Position numbers and translations under genes: made by a program. The notes beneath the pieces were generated by a model. That model ran no database searches. It had not been told where the DNA came from and worked only from the letters and a program-made list of their open reading frames with translations. Source: Hymenobacter siberiensis (GTDB lineage: Bacteria; Bacteroidota; Bacteroidia; Cytophagales; Hymenobacteraceae). Taken from it: a stretch of DNA of 64,000 nt. Shown piece by piece: positions 43,809 to 51,837 of this stretch (position 1 is the first letter of the stretch; every line of letters starts with the position of its first letter). The stretch lies in the NCBI RefSeq assembly GCF_018967865.2, contig NZ_JAHLZY020000001.1, positions 992,001-1,056,000 on the forward strand. The letters run 5' to 3'.

Positions 43809-44519
43809 TCACGCCTCGCCTTCAGCCACCGCTGCTACTGCAGAAGTGCTCAGGGCTGAAACAGCGGGGCGCAGCTGCAGCCTGGCATCTACGGCCACGG
43901 CCAGTAGTGCGCCGGCCACCGGCCCTACCACATACACCCACCAGTCCGTCCAGATACCGCTGAGCAGGGCCGGGGCCAGCGAGCGGGCCGGGTTCATGCT
44001 CGCGCCCGTGAGGGGCCCGGCCACCAGCGCCTCCAGCGCCACCGTAACGCTGATGGCCAGCCCCGCCAGCATACCCACTTCCTTGGAGCCCGAGGTAACC
44101 CGGAAAATCACCAGCATGAGCCAGAAGGTGAGGAAGGTTTCGATGCCCAGCGCCTGCAGGGTGTCGTGGGCCGGCAGCGTTGCGCCCAGGTCCGAGCCCG
44201 GGGTGGCAATCAGCTTCACCAGCCCGCTGCCAATGGCCGCGCCGGCCAGCTGCGCCAGCACGTAGGGCAGCACCCGCCGCCCCTCAAACCGGCCCATGGC
44301 CCAGAAGGCCACCGTCACGGCCGGGTTCACGTGCGCGCCGCTGGTTTCGCCCAGGCTCTGGATGATGATGAACACCACCAGCCCAAAGGCCGCCGCCACG
44401 CCGCCGTGCCCCAGCGCGTGGGTCTGGGCATCGACTACGGCCGCGCCGGTCCCAAAAATCAGTAGAATGGCCGTGCCCAGCATTTCGGCCAGCAGGCAGG
44501 TTCGTAGGGTTGGCTGCAT
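43809..44519 (-). CDS. Aquaporin-type (MIP family) channel at the end of the ars operon
   Basis: 236 residues, six predicted helices and two NPA boxes: N65 in GAHVNPAVTV and N176 in GASMNPARS. Its start codon overlaps the stop of the GNAT gene (taatg). No ArsB or Acr3 pump is encoded here. In Sinorhizobium an aquaporin (AqpS) in place of a pump lets arsenite leave the cell after arsenate reduction, and the same job is likely here. The C-terminus is an Ala/Val/Glu-rich tail. Water or glycerol transport is the alternative. Confidence 0.9.
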   Translation of the reverse strand: MQPTLRTCLLAEMLGTAILLIFGTGAAVVDAQTHALGHGGVAAAFGLVVFIIIQSLGETSGAHVNPAVTVAFWAMGRFEGRRVLPYVLAQLAGAAIGSGLVKLIATPGSDLGATLPAHDTLQALGIETFLTFWLMLVIFRVTSGSKEVGMLAGLAISVTVALEALVAGPLTGASMNPARSLAPALLSGIWTDWWVYVVGPVAGALLAVAVDARLQLRPAVSALSTSAVAAVAEGEA

Positions 44520-45052
44520 TAGTTTTCCGTTGGGTTCGTAGTGTCCACCACGGCGCTGCGGCGCTCCAGTAGCAGGGTGTCGTGCCACATACCGCGCAAC
44601 TGGCCGATGCGCTCGCGCCGCCCCACCTGCCGGAAACCCACGGCCTCGTGCAGTCGCACGCTGGCCGTGTTTTCGGGAAAAATGCCGGCCTGCAAAGTCC
44701 ACAGGCCGTTTTGTTTCGATTCGGCCACCAGTGCTTTCATCAGGGCCGGCCCCATGCCACGTCCCCGGGCCGCAGCGGCCACATATACGCTCACCTCGGC
44801 CACGCCCGCATACACGCAGCGCCCCGAAACCGGCGAAAGGGCCACCCAGCCCAGCACGGTGCCCGTTTCATCGGTAGCTACGAGGCGGCAGGTGGGCAAG
44901 TGGCCGGTATCCCAGGCCTGCCAGGTGGGCAGTTCGGTGGTGAAAGTGGCCATGCCGGTGGCCATGCCGGTGGCCATGCCGGTGGCCATGCCCTCGGCGT
45001 AGATGGTGCGCACCGCCGGCCAGTGCTCAGCCATGAGGGGAAGAATGGTCAT
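44519..45052 (-). CDS. GNAT acetyltransferase of the ars operon (ArsN-like, phosphinothricin acetyltransferase group)
   Basis: 177 residues. GNAT hallmarks: VAEVSVYVAAAARGRGMGPALMKALV, containing the acetyl-CoA-binding RGRGMG, and ENTASVRLHEAVGFRQVG. The N-terminus has IYAEGMATGMATGMATGMAT, a fourfold GMAT run where relatives have one; it is coded by a 12-bp tandem repeat at about 44945-44992. Such enzymes in ars operons acetylate organoarsenical antibiotics such as arsinothricin. It overlaps the aquaporin start by 1 nt and starts 48 nt after arsC. Confidence 0.85.
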   Translation of the reverse strand: MTILPLMAEHWPAVRTIYAEGMATGMATGMATGMATFTTELPTWQAWDTGHLPTCRLVATDETGTVLGWVALSPVSGRCVYAGVAEVSVYVAAAARGRGMGPALMKALVAESKQNGLWTLQAGIFPENTASVRLHEAVGFRQVGRRERIGQLRGMWHDTLLLERRSAVVDTTNPTEN

Positions 45053-45100
45053 GGAGAGGAAGAGGAGAGGTGATAAGGATTGCGATGTTAAGCAAGAACG

Positions 45101-45529
45101 TCACCCCGAAAATTCGGCCTGCACAAAATCCCGGGCATAGGCCTTCACCTGGTCGCGCACGCTCCGGAACTGGCCCATTATTTCCGCCTCGCTGCCGGTG
45201 GCTTTGGCCGGGTCGGGGAAATTGTGGTGCAGCTTTTTGGCCGTTGAGGGAAACACCGGGCATACCCCGTTGGCATGGTCGCACACGGTGATGACGTAGT
45301 CGAAGGGCACGGCGGCGTACTCGTCCACATGGTTGCTGGTGTGGGCCGAAATGTCCACGCCGTCCTCGGCCATCACGCGCACGGCGCGGGGATTGAGGCC
45401 GTGCACTTCCACGCCCGCGCTGTACACGGCTGCCCGCTCGCCCAGCTCCTGCGCCAGGTAGCCGTGCAGCAGCTGGCTGCGGCAGGAGTTGCCGGTGCAC
45501 AGCACCAGAATGTTCTTTTTGTCAGGCAT
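45101..45529 (-). CDS. arsC: Arsenate reductase, thioredoxin-coupled (low-molecular-weight phosphatase fold)
   Basis: Reduces arsenate to arsenite. 142 residues from ATG 45529. The P-loop is LCTGNSCRSQLLHG with Cys11 as nucleophile, and the relay cysteines are Cys83 and Cys90 (VCDHANGVCPVFP); this is the arrangement of the Staphylococcus aureus pI258 ArsC class. It lies third in the ars operon. The longer frame upstream is not needed. Cytoplasmic. Confidence 0.94.
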   Translation of the reverse strand: MPDKKNILVLCTGNSCRSQLLHGYLAQELGERAAVYSAGVEVHGLNPRAVRVMAEDGVDISAHTSNHVDEYAAVPFDYVITVCDHANGVCPVFPSTAKKLHHNFPDPAKATGSEAEIMGQFRSVRDQVKAYARDFVQAEFSG

Positions 45530-45572
45530 AAGCTTGCTAAAAATCAATGCGAATGAAAGAGTTTAGCGGTTT

Positions 45573-46034
45573 CTAGCAGCACCCGCCGCCCGGCGTGCAG
45601 GCCGCCACCTGCAACTGGGGCAGGGCAAATTGCTGGTCGGCCGGAATGCCGCAGGCATCCTGCGCCAGGCAAGCCGTTTGCTTGGCCGTGAGCCGGAAAT
45701 CAGTCCCATCAAACACGAGCCCGAACTTACCGATGGTGGCCTGCTGGTATTCTACTTCGATATCCAAGTCCTCGCGGCCCAGGATTTTTTCCGACAGCTT
45801 CAGGATGTTCAGGAGTTTCTGCGGGGCCAGCCGGTGGTCGTAGTCGCCGGCCTCCCAGAGCTGGAAGTTGGCCATCGTTTCGCGCCGCTCCACACCGCCG
45901 CAGTCGATAAAATGCTTGCTCACCAGCCCCACCTCCGTCACGTGGAAATGGGCGGGCAGGGAAGTGCCGTCCGGCAGCCGGAAGCTCACGGCACTCAGGC
46001 CGTTCAGGGCCTCTTTCATCTCAGATATTTTCAT
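45573..46034 (-). CDS. DUF6428 family protein of the ars operon
   Basis: 153 residues from ATG 46034 (MKISEMKEALNGLSAVSFRL). Conserved blocks: LPAHFHVTEVGLVSKHFIDC, GGVERRETMANFQLWE, LDIEVEYQQATIGKFGL. The C-terminus is cysteine-rich (AACTPGGGCC), with other cysteines at TACLAQDAC. The family regularly follows arsR in Bacteroidota ars operons. The Cys cluster suggests it binds arsenite or another soft metal, as a chaperone or sensor, but this is inference. Confidence 0.85.
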   Translation of the reverse strand: MKISEMKEALNGLSAVSFRLPDGTSLPAHFHVTEVGLVSKHFIDCGGVERRETMANFQLWEAGDYDHRLAPQKLLNILKLSEKILGREDLDIEVEYQQATIGKFGLVFDGTDFRLTAKQTACLAQDACGIPADQQFALPQLQVAACTPGGGCC

Positions 46035-46095
46035 GATAGTATGATTGATTGGGTGAAAAACGGATATTGAAAAAAGACGCGGGGCATCCGGTTGC

Positions 46096-46446
46096 TCAGC
46101 AGCAGCTGGGAGTGGTAGTGGGAGCGGGGGCCACAACCGGCATCTCCGCCAGCAAATCGCCGAGCAGCTGCCGGGCCACGGCCCAGCCGGCCGCATCCAG
46201 GCAGTAGCACACGCGCGGCCCGTCTACCTCGCCCTGCACCAGCCCGGCCGCTTTCAACTCCTTCAGGTGTTGCGATACGGTGCTTTGCGACAGGGGCAGC
46301 TCCAGCACCAGCTCGCCGCACACGCAGGCTTGGCGCTGGGCCAGCAGCCGCACAATGGCCACCCGCGCCGGGTGCCCCAGGGCCTTGGCAATGGCCGCCA
46401 GCCGCTGCTCGGCCGCCGTGAACTCGGCTCGCTTATGTATGGCCAT
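46096..46446 (-). CDS. arsR: ArsR-type arsenite-responsive repressor
   Basis: 116 residues of winged-helix ArsR/SmtB type: KALGHPARVAIVRLL, the cysteine pair C41-C43 in ACVCGELV as candidate As(III) ligands, and the recognition helix LSQSTVSQHLKELKAAG. A terminal CC ends the protein (SCC) and could supply a third thiolate. First gene of the five-gene ars operon; a palindromic operator lies just upstream. Confidence 0.95.
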   Translation of the reverse strand: MAIHKRAEFTAAEQRLAAIAKALGHPARVAIVRLLAQRQACVCGELVLELPLSQSTVSQHLKELKAAGLVQGEVDGPRVCYCLDAAGWAVARQLLGDLLAEMPVVAPAPTTTPSCC

Positions 46447-46462
46447 GAGGGAAGTAATTTGC

Positions 46463-46490
46463 TTATCGTCGATTTACGATTATAAAGGTA
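46463..46490 (-). promoter_or_regulatory. Predicted ArsR operator and promoter of the ars operon
   Basis: Inverted repeat ATCGT-cgattt-ACGAT at 46465-46480, 19 nt before the arsR start. TACCTTTA on the minus strand (46483-46490) is one base off the TAnnTTTG box and directly upstream. A bound repressor would cover the transcription start. Confidence 0.7.
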
Positions 46491-46813
46491 CGAGGTTTGC
46501 TTTGTTCTGTTTTCATCGTCCCGGTATTTCTTGAAATAATTAAATTAATTAATTGCTAACAATAATCAGCTTGTTATTTTTAAAATGCAAGTGAGTGATA
46601 ATTTTGTGGCGCAGTAATTGCCTCTTGGTGATTCTCAGGCGTATTTTCTGCTTGTGAGCTTTGCCGGGAATGCCTTTTTTTAAGTTTTTAATTATGCCTG
46701 CCAGTGCATTTATTTTATTTACAAAAGCCAATTCCGGTAAAACTTTCGTAGATTAGTTTGTTGCTAGCCTTTCTGGCCTGGCGTTTATCCTCTACTCTTT
46801 ATTCCCTCGCAAC
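46491..46813. other. AT-rich intergenic region between arsR and the TonB-like gene
   Basis: Visibly AT-richer than its surroundings (aattaaattaattaattgct and similar). A 60-codon minus-strand frame (46549-46731) encodes a basic peptide but lacks family features and a promoter. I do not call it a gene. Confidence 0.4.
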
Positions 46814-47266
46814 ATGCTGAATTCTTTACGCTTTCTATCGGGTGTTGGCCTGCTGGGCTTGCTGGCCACCGGCCAGAGCCTGGCGCAAACCGGCCCCAAC
46901 CCGGCTGCCAATACCAGCCCCTTGGCCCCGGCGGCCATCAAGCCCGATTCGGTGTTCATCAACCCGGAGGTGCGTCCGCAGTTTGTGGGCGGTGATAAGG
47001 CCTTTGGGGCCTACCTCAGCAAAAATATTCACTACCCGCAGCAGGCGTTGCAACGGCGGGTATCGGGACGCGTAATGGTCAACTTCATCCTCAGTGCCCA
47101 GGGCCGGGTGCAGGATGCCCACGTGGTGAGTGGCCCCGGCAGCGGCCTCAACGACGAAGCTCTGCGCCTGGTGTGGCTGATGCCGGCCTGGGAGCCCGCC
47201 CGCTCCAACGGCCAGCCCGTGCGCGTGGCCTGCACCGTGCCCATCTCCTTCAACACAGAGCGATAG
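46814..47266 (+). CDS. TonB C-terminal domain protein
   Basis: 150 residues with a signal-like N-terminus (LRFLSGVGLLGLLATGQSLAQ). The TonB C-terminal domain covers about 55-148: YLSKNIHYPQQALQRRVSGR, VMVNFILSAQGRVQDAHVVS, LRLVWLMPAWEPARSNGQPV. No long Pro-rich periplasm-spanning segment is present, so it is a short exported TonB-domain protein and not a full TonB. Stand-alone gene. Confidence 0.88.
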   Translation: MLNSLRFLSGVGLLGLLATGQSLAQTGPNPAANTSPLAPAAIKPDSVFINPEVRPQFVGGDKAFGAYLSKNIHYPQQALQRRVSGRVMVNFILSAQGRVQDAHVVSGPGSGLNDEALRLVWLMPAWEPARSNGQPVRVACTVPISFNTER

Positions 47267-47319
47267 GTAATTGGTAAATGAGTAACTGAGTAAATTTTTA
47301 AACTTACTTGTTTATCAAT

Positions 47320-49251
47320 TTACTGATAGGGTGCCGTGCCGGGCGGCCCGAGGCCGAAATCGTTGAACGTAACCGTTTCGCGGGTCGACTCAAACATTTT
47401 GATGCCGTTGGGCGTGGCCAGGCCGCGCGGGTAATAGCCGATGAGCAGCTGAAACGTGCGCAGGGCCGTGAACTCGTTGCGAAAGCGCAGGCCCAGGCCA
47501 AAGGCCGTGTAGGGCGAATTGTTGAAGGGCGTGCCGCCCCGGGGCTGGTCGCCCACCCAGGCCGCGTCGGCGAAGGCAATGCCGGCCAGCCGAAAGCCCA
47601 GGAGCGAAAGCGGCGTGAAAAGCGTGGTTTCGTAGTTCACCACGAAGCGGCTGGTGGCAATGATGGGCTGCCCCGGCGAAAACCCGCGCAGGCCCCGGTC
47701 GTTGGTGATGCCCTTAAGCAGGTCGCCGGGGTTGCGGTTCAGCCCGATGGTGCCCCGGCTGCTGAGGAAGTGCCGGTACTGCCAGTTGCCTATGTGGTAG
47801 AGCCTGGTGAAGGCCGTGAGTTCGGTGCCCAGCAGGCCCTGCTGCCACACGCGGGGCTGGTTCACGGTCTGAAACGACCCAAAGTCGACGGCTCCATAGA
47901 GGTAGCTGCCGCTGGCGCTGAAGCTGGCGGCCGCAATGCGCGCGTTGAAGTAGCGGCGCGGCAGCACACTGTTCACATCGTAGCCCGCCGTGAAGCTTAG
48001 CAGCGTGCCCGTGGGCACGTCCTCGGTGCGGCCAAAGCCAAACAGATACCGGGCCTTGTAATAGCGCCGCACCGAGTAGCCCACCGTGCCCAGCAGCAGC
48101 GTACCGTTGTGGTAGTCCGGCGGCGGAGCGTCGGTGGGTTGGGGGGTAACGGTGAAGTTGGTGTTGATGACGCGGGCCGCCACGATGATGCGCCCCGGGT
48201 TTTCGTAGCCCAGGTCGTAGGAGCGCAGGCGTAGGGCGCGGCCTATCCAGGCATCCTGCACATAATTACGTAGGGGGTATAGTACGTATTGCTGCCCAGC
48301 GGGCGGGGCCTGCAGGCCCACGTTCTGGTCGTAGGCATTGAAGCTGAGCGCTCCGGCGTAGCGCGTGCCGAGCGAATAAAAGTCGCGGGTGAGCGACACC
48401 CCGCCCGAGCGGTAGTTGTTTTCGTTGCGGTAGCGGGCCTGCGCGAAGAAAAAGTGCCGGAACGGGGCCGTGTAGCTGCCTTGGTAGGCCCAGGTCTGGG
48501 GGAGGTTGCGGCCGTAGCTATAGGAGTTGGCCAGCTGGTGGCCCTGGCCCAGGAAGTTGTCGTCGCCAGCCGTGATGACGCCCGACGTGGCCGTGCCCAC
48601 CTCCACGCCGGCCGTGATGCTGAACACGTCCTTGGTAAATACCTCAATATCAACACTATCCTGGGTAGTGGTGCGCTCGTTTACCAGCACGCGGGCATCC
48701 AGGATTTCGGGCGTCTGGCGCAGCAGGCGCTCCGATTCGGCCAGGGCCTGGGGCTCCAGCGCCTGGCCCGACCGAAACAGCAGCACCTGCCGGATGCGCG
48801 AACGGGACGTTTTGATGTGCAGCGCATTGCCGGCCTTCTCAACCACGGTGCGCGGCACCCGGGCCGAGTCCGAAAGGTTGTAGCCAAAGGCATCGAGCGT
48901 GCGGATGTTGATGCGCCGCACGATTTTGAAGTTGTGGCGGTCGAACTGCCGGTCCAGCAGCACGGCATCGAGGCCGGCCTGCTCCTCCTGGCGCCGCGTG
49001 AAGTTGAACAGGGCCGACGCCGCCCGGCCCGCAATGGTTTTGCGGCGCGAATAGGCCTGCAAGCGGTTCAGCAGCCGCTGCTCGTCGAAGCGCTGGCGCA
49101 GGGAGTCGGGCCGTTGGGGCAGGATTTCCAGCTTCGCCTTCAATGAGTCGGGTGGCACGGCCGAGCGCGGGTCAAACGTCTGCGCGCGCGCCGGCCCGGC
49201 CAGTAGGCCCAGCAGTAAAAACACAAGCAGGACAGGACTGCGGAAATTCAT
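47320..49251 (-). CDS. BamA/TamA-like outer-membrane protein
   Basis: 643 residues from ATG 49251, with signal peptide (MNFRSPVLLVFLLLGLLAGP to ARAQ). A helical/linker start (about 30-125) and one or two POTRA-like units (IRQVLLFRSGQALEPQALAES, DARVLVNERTT) lead into a barrel from about 205: VEVGTATSGVITAGDDNFLGQGHQL and many aromatic strands. It ends in VTFNDFGLGPPGTAPYQ, which is unusual for a barrel C-terminus. Probably inserts or translocates outer-membrane substrates, or is a surface antigen. Not the housekeeping BamA by size. Confidence 0.85.
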   Translation of the reverse strand: MNFRSPVLLVFLLLGLLAGPARAQTFDPRSAVPPDSLKAKLEILPQRPDSLRQRFDEQRLLNRLQAYSRRKTIAGRAASALFNFTRRQEEQAGLDAVLLDRQFDRHNFKIVRRINIRTLDAFGYNLSDSARVPRTVVEKAGNALHIKTSRSRIRQVLLFRSGQALEPQALAESERLLRQTPEILDARVLVNERTTTQDSVDIEVFTKDVFSITAGVEVGTATSGVITAGDDNFLGQGHQLANSYSYGRNLPQTWAYQGSYTAPFRHFFFAQARYRNENNYRSGGVSLTRDFYSLGTRYAGALSFNAYDQNVGLQAPPAGQQYVLYPLRNYVQDAWIGRALRLRSYDLGYENPGRIIVAARVINTNFTVTPQPTDAPPPDYHNGTLLLGTVGYSVRRYYKARYLFGFGRTEDVPTGTLLSFTAGYDVNSVLPRRYFNARIAAASFSASGSYLYGAVDFGSFQTVNQPRVWQQGLLGTELTAFTRLYHIGNWQYRHFLSSRGTIGLNRNPGDLLKGITNDRGLRGFSPGQPIIATSRFVVNYETTLFTPLSLLGFRLAGIAFADAAWVGDQPRGGTPFNNSPYTAFGLGLRFRNEFTALRTFQLLIGYYPRGLATPNGIKMFESTRETVTFNDFGLGPPGTAPYQ

Positions 49252-49335
49252 GTAGGAACGCAACGCCGCAAATTACGAAAAGGAGACGGGCGCGGCCGTC
49301 TACGGGATTGGCCGGTGGTTGGGTGCTAAATCCGG

Positions 49336-49504
49336 CTGGCCGCAGTTTAGCGCGTAGCGCGTAACTGCTGGCCGATGGGTAATGCGAGTTTGCAACTCGC
49401 CATTAAAGCCGACGAAGGATTTGCCGCTTCGCGGCAGCGAGTTGCAAACTCGCTTCACGGTGTGGCACGCAGTTACGCGCTGCGCGCTAAACTGCGGCCA
49501 GCGC
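49336..49504. repeat. MITE-like palindromic element, 'gcagtttagcgcg' family, copy 3
   Basis: The ends ggctggccgcagtttagcgc (from 49336) and, mirrored, to 49504 pair over about 34 bp. Internal inverted repeats are gcgagtttgcaactcgc and gcgagttgcaaactcgc. Closest relative is at 21117-21311. The gap 49252-49692 has no gene; its last 110 nt are AT-rich leader sequence of the next gene, with TAATTTTA as a weak -7 box. Confidence 0.8.
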
Positions 49505-49692
49505 GCACGGCCAAAATGCGGCCAGCGTATGCGCCACGCCAAACGGCGGTTGAGGTTTACTAAAAATCACGACTCAGCGACCACGTATATTTTACCAGGA
49601 AAAGAAAATATTTCCAATAAAATTAGCTTAAATTGTAGTGTCTATTTGGGCGCTGATTCGTAATTTTAAGGCCGAAAGCAATATCCCGCCGC

Positions 49693-50961
49693 ATGAACGA
49701 GCGCATTCAGGAGAAACTAAGCATATTAGCCGACGCGGCCAAGTACGATGCCTCGTGCAGCAGCAGCGGCGGCAAGCGTAAAAACGAGGGCAAAGGCCTC
49801 GGTAATGCCGAGGGCATGGGCATCTGCCACAGCTACACCGAGGACGGCCGTTGCGTGAGCCTGCTCAAGATTCTGCTCACCAATCACTGCATTTTCGATT
49901 GCGCCTACTGCGTGTCGCGCCGCTCGAACGACGTGAAGCGCGCGGCCTTCACCGTGGATGAAGTGGTGGACCTCACCATTAACTTCTACCGCCGCAACTA
50001 CATCGAGGGCCTGTTCTTGAGCTCCGGCATTTTCTCCAGCCCCGACTACACCATGGAGCGCCTCGTGCGCATCGTGAAAAAGCTGCGTACTGAGCATAAG
50101 TTCAACGGCTACATTCACGTCAAAACCATTCCCGGCGCCTCGCCTGAGCTCATTGCCGAAGCCGGCCTCTACGCCGACCGCCTCAGCGTGAACATCGAGC
50201 TGCCCTCGGAGTTGGCGCTGACCACGCTGGCCCCGGAAAAGAATTATGCCGAAATCCTGACCCCGATGGGCCAGATTCGGGACGGCATCATCCAGAACAA
50301 GGAGGAAAAAGCGCTGTTCAGGAAAGTGCCCGCCTTCGCCACTGCCGGCCAAAGCACGCAGCTCATTGTGGGGGCCAGTCCCGAGACGGACTTGCAGATT
50401 ATCAAGCTGACCGACAGCCTGTATAAGGGCTACGGCTTGAAGCGGGTGTACTATTCCGGCTATATCCCGGTCACGGACGATGCCCGCCTGCCGCAGGTCA
50501 CGCAGCCGCCCGTTATCCGGGAGCACCGCCTGTACCAGACCGACTGGTTGATGCGCTTCTACGGCTTCCAGGCCGATGAAATTCTCGACCCCGCCCACCC
50601 GCACCTCGACCTCGAAATTGATCCCAAGCTGGCCTGGGCCCTGCGCAACCGCCACGTATTTCCCGTCGATGTGAACGTGGCCGACTATGAGATGATACTG
50701 CGCATTCCCGGCGTGGGCGCGCGCTCGGCCAAGCGCATCATCGCGGCCCGCCGCTTCGCCACGCTCGATATGGAAACCCTGCGCCAGCTGGGCGTGGTGC
50801 TGAAGCGCGCCAAGTATTTCCTCACCTGCCGGGGCGAGCACCAGCCCGTCATCGGCGAGCTGACCGAGCAGCAGGTGCGCCGCCAGATTCTGTTCGGGGC
50901 CGGCTCGGTGCGCTCGGCCCTCGTGACGCAGCAGCTCGACTTATTTGCGCAAGCCTCCTGA
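49693..50961 (+). CDS. Radical SAM protein, putative DNA modification/repair family
   Basis: 422 residues. Radical SAM motif C66-x3-C70-x2-C73 (CIFDCAYC), plus a preceding CHSYTEDGRC segment and a Cys-rich SCSSSGG start. The C-terminal HhH region (ILRIPGVGARSAKRIIAARR) suggests DNA contact. The family is named as putative DNA modification/repair proteins and usually has the TIGR03915 (DUF4130) gene next door; here that gene is 2.3 kb away, beyond two others. Reaction unknown. Confidence 0.92.
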   Translation: MNERIQEKLSILADAAKYDASCSSSGGKRKNEGKGLGNAEGMGICHSYTEDGRCVSLLKILLTNHCIFDCAYCVSRRSNDVKRAAFTVDEVVDLTINFYRRNYIEGLFLSSGIFSSPDYTMERLVRIVKKLRTEHKFNGYIHVKTIPGASPELIAEAGLYADRLSVNIELPSELALTTLAPEKNYAEILTPMGQIRDGIIQNKEEKALFRKVPAFATAGQSTQLIVGASPETDLQIIKLTDSLYKGYGLKRVYYSGYIPVTDDARLPQVTQPPVIREHRLYQTDWLMRFYGFQADEILDPAHPHLDLEIDPKLAWALRNRHVFPVDVNVADYEMILRIPGVGARSAKRIIAARRFATLDMETLRQLGVVLKRAKYFLTCRGEHQPVIGELTEQQVRRQILFGAGSVRSALVTQQLDLFAQAS

Positions 50962-50968
50962 TTCCGTC

Positions 50969-51244
50969 ATGCAAGCTGACTTCAACGCTGAATCTTCCAC
51001 CGCGCTGCTGCACCCCGGCCACCTGGGCGGCGTGCAGCACGACATTCTCTTTTCTGTCATGAAAGTCATTCATCGTCAAGCCCAGCCGCGGCCCGCCGTG
51101 CTGCCGCAATCCGACAAAGTAGACCGCCTCTCGTGCTGCTGCCGCCTCAGCGAGCTGATGCCGCTGGTGCGCCAGCTGCACGATGAGGCCCGCGCCCGCC
51201 ACGAAGCCCGCCGTCAGGGCGAGCAGCGCCAGCAGGCGGCGTAA
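50969..51244 (+). CDS. Small protein of unknown function after the radical SAM gene
   Basis: 91 residues from ATG 50969, 7 nt after the radical SAM stop. It has DILFSVMKVIHRQAQPRP, a CCC cluster (RLSCCCRLSELM) and a basic, Gln/Arg-rich helical tail. No family recognised. The tight spacing favours a real gene, but the compositional bias leaves doubt. Confidence 0.45.
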   Translation: MQADFNAESSTALLHPGHLGGVQHDILFSVMKVIHRQAQPRPAVLPQSDKVDRLSCCCRLSELMPLVRQLHDEARARHEARRQGEQRQQAA

Positions 51245-51837
51245 GGCCGGCGCACCCAGGGGGGGGGGGGCGCTTGCTGCGTGGCCTTGTGGTTGCGCCG
51301 GGCGTTTGGGCGCTGCTGGACTTTTGTAGTTTGGCGACGGCCCAGCGGCCGCAGCTTGTATGCAGAATTGAAGGGAGCCGGGGCGTCCGGCAGTGGTTTG
51401 CTCATCCGGTAGCAAGTCGTTGCCGGGCGGCCCGGCTTTGTGGTGATGGGGTAGCAAATCGAGCGAGTCCACCCAGGTTGCCTTGGGCAAAAGGGCGCTG
51501 GGTTCGGCAGCATAAGAGACTTTTGCCTACCTTAATACAGCAGTTGATAGGGCAAAAACGCAGTTTTCGACTGTGCCTATACGCTTATTGCACACGGGCG
51601 GCGCTTGCCATTAATGCGGTTGAGTGCGGCAGGGAGCAACTATACGCAGCCGCTAAAGGCGGCTGCTCGCAGGCAGTTGCTTACGCCGCACGCACAAGAT
51701 TATCTGCAGGACTGATACCCGATGCAGGCGGCTGAAACCCCCACCTGACCTGCTCCATTGCCCTAACGCATGCCCGGGGCCGTCCTTTTTTTTGGCTTCC
51801 AACAATTATTTCTCTTACCACTTTTCCCAAAATCCCC
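51245..51837. other. Gene-poor region before the type IX cargo gene
   Basis: A G-run (about 51258-51270) lies near the start. A hairpin gcagccgctaaaggcggctgc stands near 51646-51666. Open frames on both strands lack family features and are not called. Part of 51540-51735 is less GC-rich than the rest and might be a decayed element. Confidence 0.4.

Noticed and set aside
46549..46731. 60-codon basic minus-strand frame in the AT-rich gap
   Set aside because: No recognisable domain, promoter or neighbour logic; chance frame in AT-rich DNA is more likely.
51274..51735. 153-codon plus-strand frame before the type IX cargo gene
   Set aside because: Mixed composition, no signal or domain, and it runs through a G-run and a hairpin.
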